NCBI RefSeq assembly: GCF_001570605.1
Contig: NZ_BBXG01000004.1
Span: 1 to 64,000 of the forward strand
Source: Herbidospora cretacea
Lineage (GTDB): Bacteria > Actinomycetota > Actinomycetes > Streptosporangiales > Streptosporangiaceae
Direction: 5' to 3'
Length of the DNA: 64,000 nucleotides
The notes below the pieces were generated by a model. It saw nothing but the letters and a program-made list of their open reading frames with translations, did no database searches and was not told where the DNA came from. A program made the translations under genes and the position numbers. Shown here piece by piece: positions 62,247 through 64,000 of the stretch. Every line of letters begins with the position of its first letter. Position 1 is the stretch's first letter.

Positions 62247-63164
62247 GTGTCCGAACGAACTCCACCCCGCCTCCGGCACGGTGACACCGTGGCCGTCGTC
62301 GCGCCCTCCGGTCCGGTCGACCTCGATCGGCTCAACCGCGGCCGCCACGTGCTCACCGGCCTCGGCCTGAACGTCCGGTTCGGGCCCCGCATGCTGATCC
62401 GCCGCGGCTACCTCGCCGGGCCCGACCAGGCCCGCGCCGCCGATCTGCAGGAGGCCTGGTGCGATCCGGAGATCGCGGCCGTGATCTGCGCCCGCGGCGG
62501 TTACGGCGCGACCCGGGTCCTCGACCACCTCGACTGGGACAAGATGGAGGCCGTCCGGCCCAAGCCCCTCCTGGGATCGAGCGACATCACCGCCCTCCAC
62601 CTGGCCTTCCAGCGCCGTCTCGGGGTGGCCTCGCTGTTCGGCCCGATGCCGGCCTGCGCCACGATCAGCGACGAGGACGGCCCGGAGCCCCGCTCGCTGT
62701 CCCACCTCAAGGCCTCGCTCATCTCCAGCCTGGAGCCCCGGCCGGTCAAGGGCGACCAGGTGCTGGTGCCCGGATCGGCCATCGGGCCGGTCACCGGCGG
62801 AAATCTGACGATGCTCGCGGCGCTGTGCGGCACGCCCCACCAGATGGAGGCGCGCGGCCGGATCGTGCTGCTGGAGGACGTCCGGGAGGAGCCGTACCGA
62901 ATCGACCGTATGCTGACCCAGCTGCTGCAGGCCGGCTGCCTCGACGGCGTGGCCGGCTTCGCCCTCGGCTCGTGGATCGACTGCGGCGAGGCGCTCCCGG
63001 TGCTGGTGGAGCGGCTCGGACCGCTGGGAGTGCCGATCATCGCGGGGCTGCCGATCGGTCACGGGACACCACAGTTCAGTGTGTGGCTGGGGGCTGATGG
63101 TGTCATTGATACCGAATCGTGCTCTCTGACAGGCCTCATCGGCAACCAGGACAAGGCACCCTGA
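62247..63164 (+). CDS. LD-carboxypeptidase (peptidase S66 family)
   Basis: This 305-residue enzyme cuts the L,D bond before the terminal D-Ala of muropeptide tetrapeptides during murein recycling, or, as MccF-type relatives do, cleaves and inactivates acyl-nucleotide antibiotics. The catalytic triad is visible: Ser112 (GSSDIT), Glu210 (LLEDVREEPYRID) and His272 (GHGTPQ). No signal peptide is seen, which suits cytosolic recycling. The GTG start is at 62247. Confidence 0.9.
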   Translation: MSERTPPRLRHGDTVAVVAPSGPVDLDRLNRGRHVLTGLGLNVRFGPRMLIRRGYLAGPDQARAADLQEAWCDPEIAAVICARGGYGATRVLDHLDWDKMEAVRPKPLLGSSDITALHLAFQRRLGVASLFGPMPACATISDEDGPEPRSLSHLKASLISSLEPRPVKGDQVLVPGSAIGPVTGGNLTMLAALCGTPHQMEARGRIVLLEDVREEPYRIDRMLTQLLQAGCLDGVAGFALGSWIDCGEALPVLVERLGPLGVPIIAGLPIGHGTPQFSVWLGADGVIDTESCSLTGLIGNQDKAP

Positions 63165-63201
63165 AACCTGGCAACACGCCACGTTTGTAAGGGGATGAGC
63201 C

Positions 63202-64000
63202 TTGGGTCTGTTGCGGCGGCTCCGCAGCCGGATACGGCCTGACCAGCCTGTGCAGCCCGTCTCCCGGCCCGTCGAGGACGTCGATCTTGACTCGCTCCTC
63301 GCCCTGGTCGTCGAGACGATGGGATACACCTGCGCGTTCGAGGACGACGGCGCCACCCTGATCATGGGCGGCGACGAGACGTCCCGTACCGTCAATCTGG
63401 TCGGGCTCCGCCGTGAGGCGGCCCGCAGGTCGCGCGAGGACTGGCCGATGCTGGTCTCCGAGCACCTGTCCCACGCCGTGTCGGGCGAGCCGTTCGACGC
63501 GTGCAACCTGGCCAGGATCAAACCGCTGCTGCGCACCCGGCTGCACGCGGCCGACGACCCGGCGATCCCCGACCCCTCGCGCATCATCGGCCGCCACCTG
63601 AGCGCCGACCTGATCGAGGTGCTGACGATCGGCGGCCGTCCGGTCCGGCCGGAGGAGGCCTTCTGCTGGCCGATCCCGCCCGCCGAGGCGCTCGACGTCG
63701 CGCTCGACAACGCGCTGGCCGACGAGCGGATCACCGCCGAGTATCTCCAGCTCGGCGGGGTGAGCGTGCGGATGATCAGCGCGCCCACGGCCGTGGCGCA
63801 CCTGCGGCGGCTGCCCGGCCCGGCCGACGGGCTGCTGGTCGTGCTGCTCCACCCGGGGGCCATGGCGATCCACCCCATCGAGGGCATCGGGGTGGTCCGC
63901 GCCCTGGAGCGGATGCGCGTCTTCGCCCAGCGCGAGTTCGACGACCGCGACGGCGGCCTCAGCCCCCACGTCTACTGGTGGCACCGCGACCGGCTGACCC
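63202..64000 (+). CDS. Hypothetical actinobacterial protein (partial at window end)
   Basis: An open frame begins at a TTG (63202) preceded by AAGGGGATGAGCC and continues past the window edge for at least 266 codons. The N-terminus is basic (LGLLRRLRSRIRP), then comes an alpha/beta sequence with conserved-looking segments SLLALVVETMGY near residue 32 and LHPGAMAIHPIEGIG near 215, and WWHRDR at the edge. No known domain was recognised. It follows the LD-carboxypeptidase gene by 37 bases and may be cotranscribed. Confidence 0.75.
   Translation, partial: MGLLRRLRSRIRPDQPVQPVSRPVEDVDLDSLLALVVETMGYTCAFEDDGATLIMGGDETSRTVNLVGLRREAARRSREDWPMLVSEHLSHAVSGEPFDACNLARIKPLLRTRLHAADDPAIPDPSRIIGRHLSADLIEVLTIGGRPVRPEEAFCWPIPPAEALDVALDNALADERITAEYLQLGGVSVRMISAPTAVAHLRRLPGPADGLLVVLLHPGAMAIHPIEGIGVVRALERMRVFAQREFDDRDGGLSPHVYWWHRDRLT

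Noticed and set aside
1-64000. tRNA, rRNA, CRISPR, IS elements or prophage att sites
   Set aside because: None was recognised on reading both strands; no transposase, integrase or regularly spaced repeat was seen.

Overview
The window is about 70% GC, uses GTG, TTG and leaderless starts freely, and carries OpcA, HisE/HisG, SufR-SufBDCSUT, CtaA/CtaB and an acVLRF1-type protein. All of this points to a filamentous actinomycete. The mixture of a modular PKS, a secreted LPMO and a GH95 enzyme suggests Streptosporangiales, but that placement is inference.

Layout. Bases 1-4563 are the edge of a polyketide cluster: the start of a modular type I PKS (minus strand, running off the window) whose ketosynthase has the active-site Cys replaced by Gln (a KSQ loading module), facing a class III aminotransferase across a 307-bp regulatory region. 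Bases 4574-12749 form one minus-strand glycolysis/pentose phosphate operon, tkt-tal-pgi-zwf-opcA-pgl. Bases 12997-21417 hold the heme A genes ctaB and ctaA with secreted or membrane genes between them: a PrsW-like protease, an M14 carboxypeptidase, a CBM2 protein, an AA10 LPMO-CBM2 and a SanA-like protein. Bases 21478-26680 are a tightly overlapped hydroxyproline catabolic operon with a GntR regulator, without a visible semialdehyde dehydrogenase. Bases 26682-30256 hold an EamA transporter, an ABC-2 drug-type exporter and a VOC protein; 30322-33657 is a large secreted GH95 fucosidase.

Bases 33899-42834 are the most unusual part: four overlapping minus-strand genes encoding an HExxH metallopeptidase, a CHAT (caspase-like) peptidase fused to a degenerate NTPase-like segment, a 1677-residue P-loop STAND-type ATPase with WD40-like repeats, and an unrecognised 315-residue protein. 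This looks like an NTP-regulated, protease-based biological conflict (immune or cell-death) system and is the best candidate for something undescribed. An IdeR/DmdR-type iron box lies between it and the plus-strand SUF iron-sulfur operon (sufR-B-D-Rieske-C-S-U-T, 42993-49379).

Bases 49380-64000 hold a DEAD-box helicase behind a long structured leader, a MocR-family regulator that has lost its PLP-binding residues, hisE-hisG, a catalytically dead EAL-CBS protein, an acVLRF1 release factor, an ABC-F ATPase with a five-codon leaderless upstream ORF, a small HTH protein, an enoyl-CoA hydratase, an ABC exporter, a sulfotransferase, an LD-carboxypeptidase and a truncated hypothetical gene. The core order (pgl/opcA/zwf/tal/tkt, ctaB, ctaA, ABC exporter, sufR-suf, then ABC-F/small HTH/enoyl-CoA hydratase) matches the order I recall from mycobacteria. 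The accessory blocks therefore appear to be insertions into an ancient syntenic backbone. No tRNA, rRNA, CRISPR array or insertion sequence was recognised.
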